64,000 nt of DNA, taken from positions 29,494,001-29,558,000 of the forward strand of contig NC_083388.1 of assembly GCF_031755915.1 (NCBI RefSeq). Direction: 5' to 3'. Made by a program: the position numbers and the translations under genes. Position 1 is the stretch's first letter. Each line of letters opens with the position of its first letter. The notes beneath the pieces are model-generated. The model saw only the letters and a list, made by a program, of their open reading frames with translations. It searched no databases and was not told the DNA's origin. Of this stretch, positions 20,404 through 33,357 are shown one piece after another. Origin of the DNA: Ziziphus jujuba. Lineage: Eukaryota > Streptophyta > Magnoliopsida > Rosales > Rhamnaceae.

Positions 20404-22488
20404 TCATCCTTTATACACGAGGGCTCCATCCCTCCTTATGGAAAACTCCGGATCAAGACCTCCTTGTACCTTGCCTTTAATAGTTCTCAATTTAGGATCT
20501 TCCATTTGAGTCTCCAATATACGATCCACCAACACCGGTCGCACCTGAAAACTAGCCATAAGAACTCCCGAAGGATGCATATGCATTAACACCCCCGTCT
20601 TCTTCAACTCCACCATGAGAGGTAATTGGATGGCTTGGATGTGAGCAAGAGATCCGATAGCCTTCCTACTCAAAGCATCTGCCACTACATTCGCCTTGCC
20701 TGGGTGATAATCAATCACACAGTCATAATCCTTCAACAACTCCATCCATCTCTTTTGCTTCATATTTAACTCCTTCTGAGTGAAAATGTACTTGAGGCTT
20801 TTGTGGTCGGTATAAATTTGGCATGTGGCCCCATACAAGTAGTGACTCCACTTCTTTAGAGCAAAGACTACCACCGCGTAGGGTAATTCTGTTCGTGCTG
20901 CTTCAATTGCCGTGATGCGTACGCTACCACCCTTTGATTCTGCATTAGCACGCAACCCAACCCTTGATGGGATGCATCACAATAGACTTCAAAACCTTCA
21001 TTCCCATCAGGTAAAGTTAAGACAGGCGCGGATGTTATCCTTTGCTTCAACTCCTGAAAACTCTGTTCACACCTGTTCGTCCAACTAAATTCAATGTTCT
21101 TTCGGGTTAAATTATGAAGCGGTCCAGCAATTTTCGAAAACCCTTCTATAAAACGACGGTAGTACCCCGCTAATCCAAGAAAACTTCATACTTCCCTCAC
21201 AATGGTAGGGCGCTCCCAACTCAACACTGCCTTCACCTTATCGGCTGACATGATATGTCCGAGAAAACCCACTTGATTCAACCAGAATTCACACTTGTCG
21301 AACTTAGCATATAGCTGATGCTGCCTTAGAGTTTGGAGCACTCTCTTCAAATGTCTCACGTGCTCTTCTTGGCTCCTTGAATAGATCAGGATGTCATCTA
21401 TAAATACAATGAAAAACGATCTAAGTACGGACGAAACACCCTATTCATCAAATCCATAAAAGCTGCTGGGGCATTGGTGAGTCCGAACGACATCACTAGG
21501 AATTCATAATGTCTGTACCTCATCCTAAAGGCAGTCTTAGGAATGTCTGACTCTCGGATCCTTAACTGATGGTATCCAGATCTCAAGTCGATCTTGGAAA
21601 ACACCTTGGCACCCTAGAGTTGGTCAAAGAGATCATCTATCCTTGGCAACGGATAGCGGTTAGGGATGGTGACCTTATTAAGTTGTCGCTAGTCGATGCA
21701 CAGTCTTAGACTACCATCTTCTTCTTCACAAACAAAACTGGAGCTCCCCATGGCGATATGCTTGGTCTAATAAACCCCTTATCTACCAAATCTTGCAATT
21801 GGACCTTTAGCTCCCTTAGCTCCGCTGGAGCCATCCGATACGGCGGTAGAGAAATAGGCACAGTACCTAGAATTAATTCAATAGGAAAGTCAACTTCTCT
21901 TTCCGGAGGCAATCCTGGTAACTCCTCAAGAAACACATCCGGAAAATCCCGTACAACGGGCATGTCTTCCAACTTGACCCCACTTACTCGGGTATCTATC
22001 ACATGAGCCAAATACCCTTGGCAACCTTTATTCAGTAACTTCTTGGCGGTAAAGGTAGATATCAACCTTGGCAAGGGCCTTCCAACTTTCCCACGGAATA
22101 CCACTTCTGGTAACCCTAGCCTCCTGAATGTAACTTCTTTGCTAAAGCAATCTACGGATGCATGGTTCCTTGCCAACCAATCCATGCCCAAGATTACATC
22201 AAGTCCAGATAGATCCAGCAGGATCAAGTCCGCTTCCATCACTTGATCTTCGATGCAGAAGAAACATTCCTTGATTAAATGGCTAGGCCACAAGGATTCT
22301 CCTGCAGGAGTGGCTATTTCTAGCAGACATTCTAACAGAGTAGGGGTCATACCGACCCGAACGACAAATTCTCTCGAGATAAACAAATGTGTTGCTCCTG
22401 GGTCTATAAGCACACGTGCGTCATTACCAACAATATTCAAAGTACTTGTAATAACGTCGGGCGTAGTCCTGGCTTCCTGCTGCATCAT
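20404..22488 (-). pseudogene. Gypsy-T protease, reverse transcriptase, RNase H
   Basis: Pol core of the chromovirus-like element. Protease near 22404 reads LIDPGATHLFIS (D-P-G, a known variant in this clade) with DVILGMDWL. RT begins PPYRMAPAELRELK and GFIRPSISPWGAPV, then shifts frame at VKKK (about 21710). The next piece (21604-21398) has [15 protein letters not shown] and [13 protein letters not shown]; another shift puts the catalytic FIDDILIYS near 21405-21370 in a different frame. RNase H follows with [13 protein letters not shown] (21050-20868) and [34 protein letters not shown] (20955-20404). All hallmark blocks are recognisable, but at least three frame breaks rule out a working enzyme. 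Confidence 0.9.
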
Positions 22489-22499
22489 AGCAAATACCC

Positions 22500-23621
22500 G
22501 TCCTTGACCTGTCTGCTGGGGTTTCCTTCCTCTACCTCGACTCGATCCTGCAGACGGTTGGGCTGATCCCGAAGAAGCTCCTACTGCCTGACTCCCCTGG
22601 GAACTCTGACCTGGAAATACACCAGTATGCTCTGCTCATCGACCTGCTCCTAGCACACTGCCACTACCATAAGGGCAATCCCTCCTTATGTGGCCTGGCT
22701 GCCCACACTGAAAGCATAAACCATCCATCTGACACGGCCCAGAATGCTTCCTCCTACAAATTGGGCAAATCCGCGGAGAACCAAAGTGTGACTGCTGATA
22801 CAAGATTGTATCCCCACTGATCGAATGGCGAGCTGACTGGGGCATGCGATAACAGCCTCTCCTCTGAAATCTGCCTCGTGGGCTTAACCCATCACTATTT
22901 GAGCCTGAACTATGGCTTTTCTTAGTTGCCCCCGGTCGAGGTACCCCACTATATGAACCTTCGAATGATCTGCGCCTCGAGGGTCTGCGCATCTCTGCCT
23001 GTCTCTCTAGCTCGAGCGCTGCATCCCTGGCGGACTGATAAGTGGGATGTACTGATCCAGAAAGGGTGAAGGCTATGTTCTCGTTGAAGCTGTCTATGAA
23101 CCTCACCTTCTTCGCATGATCGTCGGGAATCATGTGCATGCAGAATTCTGATAGTTCCCGAAATCTTCTCTCGTACTCGGACACTGTCGTGTTCCCCTGT
23201 CGCAGTTCCTCGAACTCTCTCCTTCTTGCTTCACGGTAGGCAGGAGGACAATACTCAGTAGAGAAGGCAACCTTAAACTGATCCCACGTATGCCTTCTGC
23301 GAGTCTTTTCTATTTGCCACCATTTTCAGGCGTCTCCTTCCAACATGAAGCCAGAAGTCCTCACCAATCCTCGTTGGGGCACTACATCCCCTCTTCCAAG
23401 ACTTTCTCCATGTTGGATAGCCAATTCATGGTTGTAGCTGGGCCTTGGCTTCCATCGAAATTCACGGCTCCTAAACGTCGAGCCTGATCCACGGATCGAT
23501 TACTAGAGCTTGAACCTCCTAAGGCTCTAGTTAGTTGAGAGACCAGATTTCTAAGGCTCGATCGACTCCCGGAACTCTCAGCCGAGTGTTCCCGAGTTCT
23601 ACGTGTGTCCAGCCTACTCAT
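22500..23621 (-). pseudogene. Gypsy-T gag
   Basis: Gag with ATG at 23621 (MSRLDTRRTREHS), 100 bp inside the PBS. Ser-rich N-terminus, then GAVNFDGSQGPATTMNW. A frameshift near 23385 and a TGA where the Gag signature expects an aromatic (GDA-stop-KWW, near 23322) break it. Downstream 23184-22636 has SEYERRFRELSEFC, a basic stretch and a CCHC knuckle (CFQCGQPGHIRRDC). The Gag core motif and single knuckle fit chromoviruses. Confidence 0.85.
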
Positions 23622-23721
23622 CGTAGCAAATTCTGAGGAAACAAACAAGAGTTTAGAAACAGGGACACTTAAGCACGATAACAAAAGGAAGAAATTTATA
23701 GATGGGATTACAAGAACCTAT

Positions 23722-23733
23722 GCTCTGATACCA
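23722..23733 (-). other. Primer-binding site, Gypsy-T
   Basis: The minus strand reads TGGTATCAGAGC, two bases from the LTR edge at 23736. Confidence 0.88.
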
Positions 23734-23735
23734 AC

Positions 23736-24608
23736 TGTCAAGACCCGCCCAGAATTCCTTCCCCGGAACCTTAGACAAGCCCTGATCCCAGAAAAATACC
23801 ACCGAACCTTCCAACGGAAAATCTAGCAGCACCTCCCCTAAGGGTAGGACTTACCAAAAATTACCTGCACTGGAAACACACTTCTATACTCATCCCCTTA
23901 TTCCTCCCGCAAAACTACAAATTGATTCCACAAATTTACAGCACTTCACAACAATAACTGTAAACCAGTGCATAAATAAAACATAAGTGTCCAAATAGTA
24001 TACAGAGCTTTTATGAAGTGCTATTCAACAGAAATACAACAAAGATGAAAGAAATAATACAACTGAAAGGAATGAGTACAAAAGTACTTCTCGAAACATG
24101 ATAGCGGCGGAGAACTAGTTCGCCCCGGAAGAACGTCTATCACCCCTTACACCTAAGGGAACGGAACTTAAAAATGTGAGATGCTAATCATCTCAATGAG
24201 TGACCCTAGCAACTGAACACTTTTAATAATAATAATAATTATATGACAAATAAGGGAATTGAATTAATACCAACAATTAATAAATAAATAATAATAACAG
24301 TTGGAAATAATAATTTTTCCCTCAAAACTCTCACTAATCACTCCCTTGGAAATGTTTCCTTTTTAAAACAATTTCACAAAACCCGATATTCGTACTTCCC
24401 GAAAACCAAGGGACCAAACCATTTGATAAACAATAAATAAATAAATACCCCAATATATATAATTAAAATGTAGTAAATCATATTAAATAAATTTGAACAC
24501 TTTTTCGGTTTGGAACTTTATCTGAAAAATCACACTTGACGCACCACACCATATACCAGTGATGCCCTCCGATACCCAGCGTCCTGAGCACCGACTGGCG
24601 GGGAGATT
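23736..24608 (-). repeat. Gypsy-T 5' LTR, truncated
   Basis: Matches the low-coordinate 870 bp of the 3' LTR from TGTCAAGACCCGCC to CGGGGAGATTA; about 40 extra bases near 24447-24487 relative to the 3' LTR. The remaining 2 kb of LTR is absent. Confidence 0.85.
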
Positions 24609-25091
24609 AGTAGTACATGGTAGTTTGGCTCCTTCTAACCCATCAGATGTGTGCCATGATGTTATGCTAGGTGATCGAAATTTGAAAGTCACTGTTGATA
24701 AGGTGATTAATGAATTTGCCCCTTTACCTATATCATCATATGATAATGGATATGTTAGTGATGTAGAAGAGGCATTTGTTGAATGGTTTAGACATCTTGT
24801 TGTACTATTTGATGCGACTATATATGATTATTTATATGCATGTGTGAATAATAATTTTTTTTCTTATTATACTATCATTTTATTGGTTGATATTTGTAGG
24901 CACGTTTGAAGAAAAAACATGTTGAGGATGATCAGTGTGGTGATGGTGATGCCTTATCAATAGTTACCCCATCAATCTGTGAGTTGTTACATCGAATCGA
25001 GGATGTCGAGAGCGATCATTTATGGACATTTCATATGATTGAAGGAACTGTGAGATATAAACAAGATTTATGCATATCAAAGAATGAATGA
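24609..25091 (+). pseudogene. CACTA (En/Spm)-type coding remnant
   Basis: Directly abutting the broken Gypsy-T LTR. The frame reads GDRNLKVTVDKVINEFAPL and VEEAFVEWFRHLVV, resembling the conserved VTVDVVI...LLPIP...AVGSFVAWP block of plant En/Spm-associated proteins. A second open piece (24906-25091) has no family I recognise. Interrupted by stops and AT-rich DNA; presumably exons of a dead transposon gene. Assignment rests on motif resemblance. Confidence 0.5.
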
Positions 25092-25439
25092 TATAACTGA
25101 GTTTTATTACATGCATGAATTATTTTCTGAGTGCATTTTGTATTTCAAAAGATAACTTAAATTTAAATGTTTTTATTTCTAATTATTCAATTCAATTAAT
25201 TATAATTATCATTATAAACAAATATATTGACTTCTAATTTGATTATGCAGGTACTTACATAGTGGACTGATGGATACACATGCTAAAGAGAATTATTGTT
25301 TATGTATTAGTTACATGATAAGGTATGTTCAAAATAAATTGTTAATATCAAGGTTTTAACTTTAGGTTCAGTGAGTAAATAATGTATAATTGTATTTCCA
25401 TTTACTATATTGAACAAATGCAAAGTCAACCAAATCATA

Positions 25440-25880
25440 TAGTTTCTGAACATTAAGATAGAATGTACATGGTTCGCAATGGTTGGTAACGAAACATGAA
25501 GGATATGAAATTAAAGAAGTTTGATTCAACACTTTAGATAGGGATAATAAGCAGCTCACCTAGAATTGTGGGGTAAAGGTAGTTGCTAAAAGTGAGTATT
25601 TTGCTAGTGTTAAGGATAATAACCTTATTTTACCTGAGATGACATACTATGGGGCAATAAGAGAAATCTGGGATGTCAATTACACTGTGTTTCGAATTCT
25701 CGTATTCAAGTGTGATTTGGTTGCCAGTACTGGTGTGACAGTTGATGAGATAGGTTTTACATGTATTAACTTAAATAAAATTGGATATAAATCTGACCCA
25801 TTCATTATGACTTCACAAGTTCAACAAGTAGTTTATGTTAAGAATCAACTTGATTCTAGATGGTCTGTGCAATCCATTCA
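25440..25880 (+). pseudogene. DUF4216-type CACTA gene fragment
   Basis: In a partly broken frame: RDNKQLT, GVKVVAKSEYFASVKDNN, then an open part with MTYYGAIREIWDVNY, VFKCDLV, TGVTVDEIGFTCINLNKIGYK and PFIMTSQVQQVVYVKNQLD. This is the DUF4216 signature (YYG.I.EIWEL.Y, V.VFKC.W, GF..V.L.K.GY..DPFI.A.QA.QVFYV.D) found next to the transposase in plant CACTA elements. Upstream stops show decay. A second copy of the same C-terminus is at 56757-56990 on the other strand. Confidence 0.75.
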
Positions 25881-28157
25881 ACTGCGATGCTCTTTCTGTT
25901 GTATCATGCAATCTTTCCTATCTCTCATACTGTTATTATTTTATTAGTATTAGTTTCCTTTTATTTGTCATATTTATATTTCAAATAGTCTTAGAATATT
26001 CTAATGGCAATTATAGACCAAATGTACTGTATTTATTTATTTATTTTGTTGCTTACCATTTATTGGAGTACCAAAATTTATGGAAACTTGTAGTAAATGG
26101 AAGGAATAAGGTGAATGTATACTTAGAAGTGTGTTTTTTGTGTAGAGAAAATTTAGGGAAAATCCATATCTCAGGGAAGATGCTGCTGAATTTTCTGTAG
26201 TATTTTTTATGGTGTTTTCCCAAGTCGAGGCCACCTTAGGGTTCTAGTAAGGAATTATGGAAAGGGTTCTGGCATTCATAGACAAGCAACAACCTTATTT
26301 GGAGTTATGGATAATAAGTTATATGTCTGTAAAGTTTCATAATTTGTTTTAGCCGTATTGGTCGCACAGGTAGCATTTTCTTCAAAAACAAAAACAAAAA
26401 GATAACTTAAAAATGTCTCCTAACCATGCCATGTGTCAAAATTTCAGTGATTGACTAGCTAGGTTGTCCAAACTACACCCTGATAGGTGTCACATTTGGG
26501 TTTGCTATAACTACTATTGTTCAAATAACACCCCATGTTGTTTGAACAAATCCCTACTAATCGAGTTAAATCCCAGTTTGGCCTGAGAAAAGAAATGGAG
26601 AAAGAATGGTGTCAGATAAGACCCATTTTTTTCACCAAGGAAATAACCTGCTGTCGGCCACATTTACCACCTCATTGCTTGCACCACCTTGTTGCCTTCA
26701 TGAAATCTAACATCTCCACCAAATCTCATGCTGGGAGGCTCATCGATGCACCGAAATCAACATCCAACTTCAACAGCCATGTCTTGATCCAATTACTGAA
26801 TTCAGACCACTTCCAGGTCGAGGGGATAGTCTCTTTCACAATTTTCAAACTTCTTGAACATGATATTCTAACCTCCTTTTAGCTCGAATCAAGCATGTAT
26901 GACTGGTAGAGTGAAACCCACTTTGGCGGTGACTTTTAAGCGAGGAATCCATTCACCACCAACCATCTATGGGCTAGGTAAATTCACAAATGAAATACCC
27001 ATTCCTTTAGCTTCAATTTGGTCTAAAATTTGTAAATTTTGGTTGAGTATTGAGTATAAACCAAAATGGGGAAACTTTAGGATTATACTTCTTAAAATTT
27101 GACCCAGAATGCAAAATTAGTTTGTATTTTGTGATGCATATAAGCTTCTAATGGTCATGGAAAACTAGTTTAAGGTCTAATTTCATTACAATACCAAATG
27201 CAAGAAAAACTCTAATTTTAGATGCCAGATAAGATGGGTTTATACAAATTCTTCGAGGGATTGTGTGCATATTTATATATATATAAAGAAATGTATATAA
27301 ATATTTACATAGGTTATGGTCAGTCATGATGTTATCAGAGTTAGCGTAATACCTTAATTGTTTAATCTAAAGTATTGTTTCCATATATGCATCTTAAATG
27401 TAATTTAGTTTATTACAAGTTGTCTCACAATTTATCGGTTACTAACTGTAGAATTTATATGTATATATTTCAGTAGACTATATGATTTAGGGTCTGGGAT
27501 CCAAGTTATCTTTACCTCTCATTAGTATTATTATTGTTATATTTCTATTTACATATATGTGATTGGTATATTCATGAAATGCTGTAAAAAAATGTGATAT
27601 TGTTGTAAGTGAAAACTTAGGAAAAGATGAGGCCATCTTGGGATTTAGGTAGTAAGTTCTAGAAGGGATCCTGACACATGTAAAGGTATTTTTGGTTTAT
27701 TATTTATTTCTCATATTTGTGTTCCTATGCTATTGTTATCGAAGTCCTACAAATTTGTGAAAATTTGTAGCAAAGCAGGGAGGAAACATTTGGGAAAGTC
27801 TAATTTACAAGGAGGATGCTACTGGATTTTCTATAAAATTTTTGGTGGGGTTTCTTTAAGTCAATGCCATCATAAAGTTTCGATAGATAACCGTATGAGG
27901 GTCTTGGTAGTTTGGTTGGAAGTAATGTTTTATGATTATTATTAGATTTATGTGATTTTAAGATGCACCATATAATACTAGTGTTATGTATTATTGTTAT
28001 CATTAATTATCTCGTAGATACTAATTAACCATCCTATTGGAGAAAAGGTGGGAGATACTAGACAGGTATTTTACGAGGTAAGCATGTGGTGAGCATTAGT
28101 CACCCTTTCCTTAGTTGTAGGATGGTAGGTTGTTAGTATAGACACCTCTGGGATGCA
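25881..28157. other. AT-rich region without recognised gene
   Basis: No coding domain recognised. Two diverged copies of one segment are visible (about 26140-26290 and 27610-27930; both contain a GATGCTRCTGRATTTTCTRT-like stretch and GAGGCCA/AATGCCA-type text after it), suggesting an old dispersed repeat. Open stretches at 26535-26882 and 26899-27102 have no recognisable motif. Confidence 0.4.
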
Positions 28158-28499
28158 ATGGCTTCAGCTACAGCTGAACTCACTTGGATATCATACTTGC
28201 TACAAGAGATAGGAATATCTTATGCTAAACCAATCAAATTATACTGTGACAACACTAGTGCTCTTTATCTCACCATTAATCCAGTCTTTCATAATAGAAT
28301 CAAACACATCCAGCTAGACTATCATTTTATTCGGGAGAAAGTTACATTTGGAGATACAAAGACTAAGTACTTACCATCTACTCACCAAGTTGCAGATCTA
28401 TTCACAAAACCCCTCAGTTGTTTTCAATTTGTTCATTTTCAAAGCAAATTGGGAGTTCACAACCTTCCACTTGCCAGTTTGAGGGGGATGATAAGCTAG
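28158..28499 (+). pseudogene. copia RNase H C-terminal fragment
   Basis: Last 113 codons of a Ty1/copia polyprotein: TAELTWISYLLQEIGI, LYCDNTSALYL, HNRIKHIQLDYHFIREKV and HQVADLFTKPL are the RNase H and C-terminal hallmarks. It ends just inside the following LTR (28489). Everything upstream is missing: the similarity starts abruptly at about 28158 after unrelated DNA, so this is a 5'-truncated remnant. Confidence 0.92.
28481..28488 (+). other. Polypurine tract, copia fragment
   Basis: GAGGGGGA immediately before the LTR TG. Confidence 0.75.
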
Positions 28500-28834
28500 A
28501 TGTGCATGTCCTAAAGCCATGTCAACATATATCCATGTCATCATATAACAAAGACTAGCAAGAGTTTGTTTTAAATAAGATGACTCCAAATGATAAAAGG
28601 TATCTTCAAGTTATTAAAAACGGTGAGGGATAAACGTTATCAGGTGATATAGCTTTGAGAAAGGTTGTTGTAGTCATCAGTCATCAGTAATACTTATTGT
28701 CTCTTCTTGTAACTAACTTGTATCTATAATGCCCCACAATGTTGTATAAATGATGCTATGAGAGTTACCTTTGTAACAACCTGAAAATACAGTCTTTTAT
28801 CAATATAGTATAAAGCTTATTTAATTTGTTTTCA
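28489..28834 (+). repeat. 3' LTR of Copia-A family
   Basis: 346 bp from TGATAAGCTAGATG to TTGTTTTCA. Homologous along its length to the three minus-strand LTRs at 1266-4228, with extra internal bases. It fixes the TG end of the family because it follows a polypurine tract and the RNase H end. Confidence 0.85.
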
Positions 28835-29938
28835 TCAGTAATGAGGGTTTGATTTCACTTGATTAAAATTGGAGATACAAAATTCAATCTTTAATTTTAT
28901 TATATTATTTGTGATAGTGTATATATGCAAGACAAATTGGGTCCAATACATTTATGAATTCCTATATTTGTATTGCCATATTAAAAATATTGACAGATAT
29001 TAAAAAAAAAAAAAAAAACTCTCCAATAATTTTGTTTAAGGATTCTATTAAGCTGTGGCAAAAATAAATGGACATTATCAAAGACATTATTTATTGTAGA
29101 TAGTCTGTTAGATGGTGTGATTCATCAAAACATTTTTTATCAGAATATTTTCAAAAGGAAAAAATAGATAAATAAATTGTTATTAATTATTCTTATTTTT
29201 CTAAGGAGAAAAATATATAAACATATCATCAATTAATTCAGATTTAGATAAAAACAATTGAAGAATAATTTTTGGATTGAATGACTATTAAGTAAATATT
29301 TATGCCACATAGAATAGAAGTTTTTCCAACCTTTATATCACATATAGATAATAATTCACGTACCTATTGGAGATGGCTACCTAGCTGATGCACTCATAAT
29401 TAACATGTATGTATGTATGGTGTGGAATAATGCCATTACAGGTTTTTATATTGCAACTTTATGTTAATTTTCTCATAAATATGCTATTTTTTACAAACAA
29501 AATATTTATCAAATTATATTATCTTTTTATCTTCAAATATATCCGGAACTAATTCTTTTTTTTTTTTTTTTGGGAAAGAACTAATTCTTGTTATGTATGT
29601 CACGTGTGCATGCAATATAGCCAATGATTGTCGAATTAATTCATCACAAATTTAGGATTTATTTCATTTGGATCTTTGAAGTTTGTAATCATTACAATTT
29701 AAAACATGTATCAAACTTACTGCAAAAATGAAAAAAAAAAACCATGAATTTTTTAAAAACTATTTATCTTCAATTATTTTTTTTTCTCTTTTACGACAAC
29801 ATAAAAAAATGTGTACAAAAGAGATTTTTATTTTAGCCTTTTATTCTGTTTCGTATTTGCTATTTTTAATTTTTTAATATATCAACTATTATTATCTGAT
29901 GGTTATATTTTTATCATTTTATATTAAAAATAAATAAT
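28835..29938. other. AT-rich gene-free stretch
   Basis: Low-complexity AT-rich DNA with A and T tracts (28996-29015, 29556-29570) and an ATGT repeat near 29405. No gene, TIR or tandem structure recognised. Confidence 0.4.
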
Positions 29939-30261
29939 TTGAAATCCTCCTCAAAATTGTCTCTAAAGTCTCCTTCTTCAATTTCCTCACGATAATGTCC
30001 ACGGTCTCCTCTTCCTCGACCACGTCGTCCTTGTGGTTCCATCCTAGGGTTTGACCTTCTCTATTGGTTCTCAAACCTGTCCATCATTTGATCAAATTGA
30101 TCAAACAGAGCATTCATCCTTTGTAATTGCTCCAACACCGCCTGCATGTCAGTAGGTTCTGTGTAACTCATTGATGCTCTAGACTCTCCTTTAAACCCCA
30201 CAAAATCCTCTCCAAGTTCTCTTAAAGAATCACCTCCTCTTTGTAATCATGAATATGTCAT
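29939..30261 (-). pseudogene. NAG-related gag N-terminal fragment
   Basis: Reads from an ATG at 30261 with an in-frame stop at codon 5, then MNALFDQFDQMMDRFE, another stop, and an Arg/Gly-rich part (RRGRGRGDRGHY) with acidic residues, the same order as the NAG gag N-terminus. It ends abruptly at about 29939, so the rest of the element is gone. Confidence 0.7.
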
Positions 30262-31385
30262 GTTAGCGAAATAATGCAAGAAATCTCACCAAGTTCACTC
30301 CTTCATGTGTATCACTCAAATAAGGCCTCGTTCACTCGTGTTTCACACTAGTTTTGGCTTTTAACCCTATTATAAGCTCACACTCTCTTGCCTTTTTTCA
30401 CTCCAAATATTATCTCAAAGTTCTAATAAAACACACTTAAAACCAGCAACTAAATCACAAGTATGTCCTAATTAAACCTATCAATAAACAAAAGCAAGAA
30501 GTAAGTAAATTCCGAGCAAATTAGAAAACCTAATTTTCCGCTTTACTATCCAAAGACAAGGAAAAATATTAAAGAAATTTTCATATTCAATAAGGAATCA
30601 AACCAGAATATTAAAAGACCATAATTCAAAGATAAAATTTAGAAAAGGTTTCAAAAAATTAACAAGAACATAATTCGAACAAAATATTAGATAGATGTTG
30701 GTTGTAGTTCTCATAATTTAGGTTTTTGTTTCAAATCCTTAAACCAATTTTAATCCAATCAATTAGTACCAATATTCCAATATCCAGCAACCAATATTGA
30801 ATAAACAGAAACTCCAACTATCACAATTGAAATTTTCCCAAATCCAAACAAACTCAAATTTGCAATTCTCAAAACCGGCCTTTTGCGCAATTTTTTTTTT
30901 AACTTCAGGTTTTTTTTTTTTTTTTTTTTTTGGTCACAAACCGAATAAAATCACACAACCCAACAGCACAATCACCACAAAAATGCAACTCCAATGCCTA
31001 ACAATTTCTCAAATTCAAATACACCTTCCAAACAAAACAAATTGAAAAAATTTAGGGTTTTACAATATGTTTTCCGAAGTTCTTTTTTTTTTTTCAATAT
31101 ATAAGTGCAACTAATTACAATTAAAAAGAGCAAAGGAAAATCAACAATATACCAAATTACTAAGTACTAACATATGAAACCAACCAATAAACTAGGAAGC
31201 AAACTAAAATTTGACTAAACAAAAAAGAAACCCTAATTAGGCTATGAAGATTTTTTTTCTTTTTAAATATGCACATGTCTGGGTAGAAACAATCTTAACT
31301 TAATGTTAAAGTTGTAGAATAACACAAAAATAAAACAAAGCAAATATGATAAATCAAACCTAAACAGAATTTAGCTCCGATACCA
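30262..31385 (-). other. Old NAG-related leader and PBS
   Basis: Leader between the gag fragment and LTR. It keeps the family's oligo(A) tracts (plus-strand T runs near 30890-30931 and 31083) and ends with a PBS at 31374-31385 (minus strand TGGTATCGGAGC, one mismatch). Confidence 0.7.
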
Positions 31386-32226
31386 AATTATACGAACCTA
31401 GGTCGACTCACTCCTAAACCCGTATTATATTAGCTCGGATCAAAATTAAGTTCATATTTTTATGGCCACTTTGATTCCTAATCATCCTGTGATTAGAAAC
31501 TTTGGTATATGTCGAAGACGTCACAATAGGTTATGGATTATCCTATTGATAAGTCAAACTAAAACACTTACTCTCTATATAGTGTTTTAGGTGTTTTAAG
31601 AAAACAAAGAGAAATCTTTTTCATAGTAATTTTTCTGAATGAATAATGTAGTGTCATTTATTGATAAATAAGCCTTTAAATAGGCTAAAATGAAAAAATC
31701 AAAACCCTAAGACAATAGGCAAAAACCGGCCAATAAAACTAAACAAAAGGTGTGGCCGAATGTTATATGTCTTTCCTAATCTAATTTATATTAATTGATT
31801 CCTTAACTTTTAACGAAGAATTAATTAATTTACAATCACAAATATTAAAATTCAACCCTCCTAAATTAATTTTTCCAGTAAATAATTAAATAAAAATTAA
31901 AAATTAAAAATTATTTCCTAAAATAAAAGTTAAATTTCATATTTGGAAAGTAGTTGACTAATTTTCCAAATAAGCTGTACTTGTCCAATCTCTAGCTAAT
32001 TTAGGCTTCAAATCTGATTCAACATGCCATGTAGGATGCCTAGTAGGATTAGAATTGGTTCCCACACATTGCCATTGATTGAAATTATCAAAGCTTGCTT
32101 GGAATGCAGGTAAGCTCCTTGCCAACGCCAAACTATCTAAATCCGGCCAATGTAGAAGCTTGGATGCTAATGACATACGTGGGCACCCTTGCTTCTACCC
32201 TGGCATGATTTCATGGCCTCTTGATG

Positions 32227-33357
32227 TGATACGAACCTAGGACGACCGGCTCCTAAACCCGTATTATATTAGCCCGAATCTAATTATGTTCAAGTTCTAA
32301 TGGTCACCTTAACCCCTAACCAACCTGTGATTAGAAACCTTGGTATATAATGAAGACGCCACAATAGGTGATGGAAATACTATTGATAAGTCAAAACTAA
32401 AACACTCATTCACTAATAGTGTTTTAGGTGTTCAAAAGAACAAAGAGAATTCAATCTCACCAATAATTTTCTGTATAAAATTCAAGCCCCCTTCTTATTG
32501 AAAAATAAGCCTTTAAATAGGCTACAAATCCACGAAATAAAACCCTAAAAACAAAGGGAAAACCGGCCATACAAAGTAGTTTCCTATGGTGGCCGAAATT
32601 CTCACTCCTTTCCTAATCTAATTTGGATTAATTAATTCCTTTATTTTGAATTAGGAATTAATTAATTTACAATGAAAATAATAAAATAATAACTTTCCTA
32701 AACTTATTGTTCCAGAAAATAAATAATAAAAACTAAAAAGTAATGCTAATTTCCTAAAACAAAAAGTAGAATCAAATTAGGAAACTATAATACTAGTTTT
32801 TTGACTAAGTTGACTTTGACCAATCTTTGACCAAATTGAGCTCCAAATCAGCTTCATTATGCTTTGTAGGATGCCAAATAAGCTGAATATGAAGTCCCAC
32901 ACGTCGCCCATGCTTGGAAGAGGAAGAAAAAGCCAACTCAGCAAAATACAGTAAAGCTAGCACAAAATACAGTAAAAAACAGGCCAAATTTGAAGCTGTC
33001 CGTACAAACTCTTTTTGAATGCCTTTGAAGCTACCTTGACTTGATTCCATATCATCTTAGACACATGTATTGAATCCATAAAGAGTTCGAACCATTTTAT
33101 GCTGCCTGTTATCCATATTTGCACCAAAACTGCAACTCGGGCTCGTATCGGCTTCCACCACTTGGATGCTTAGAATAGGCTTTGTATCTTCAAGTATGGA
33201 CAAGCTCTATTGAGAATTGATTACTCCCTGTATAAATGCTCCCAAGTTGCCCTTAAATCTCTTAATTTGAGCTCTTGTGATTAGCCTGGTCTTCATCCGT
33301 GTCAGGTCAACATCCTAGTGGGTTATCAATTAAGCGGGCTCGAGCGGAATCACATCA
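32227..33357 (-). repeat. Solo NAG-type LTR
   Basis: Complete LTR (minus strand TGATGTGATTCC to GGTTCGTATCA) with perfect target duplication TGATG at 32222-32226 and 33358-33362 and no internal region. It lies inside the older LTR. A solo LTR is the usual product of LTR-LTR recombination. Confidence 0.85.

Larger units (their letters stand above)
16188..24608 (-). mobile_element. Gypsy-T: decayed Ty3 chromovirus-like element
   Basis: Minus-strand Ty3/gypsy element with gag, protease, RT, RNase H, integrase and a C-terminal chromodomain-like segment, in that order. The 3' LTR is complete (16188-19051). The 5' LTR starts at 23736 after a perfect PBS but breaks off at 24608 in CACTA-derived DNA, so no target duplication can be checked. 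Domain order and the chromodomain-like tail place it among chromoviruses, probably the Tekay/Del type (inference). Several frameshifts and stops show it is dead. Confidence 0.9.

Noticed and set aside
26535..27102. Two open stretches (115 and 67 codons) that might be a host gene
   Set aside because: No recognisable domain, no exon-like pattern, surrounded by diverged repeats. Kept as unclassified.
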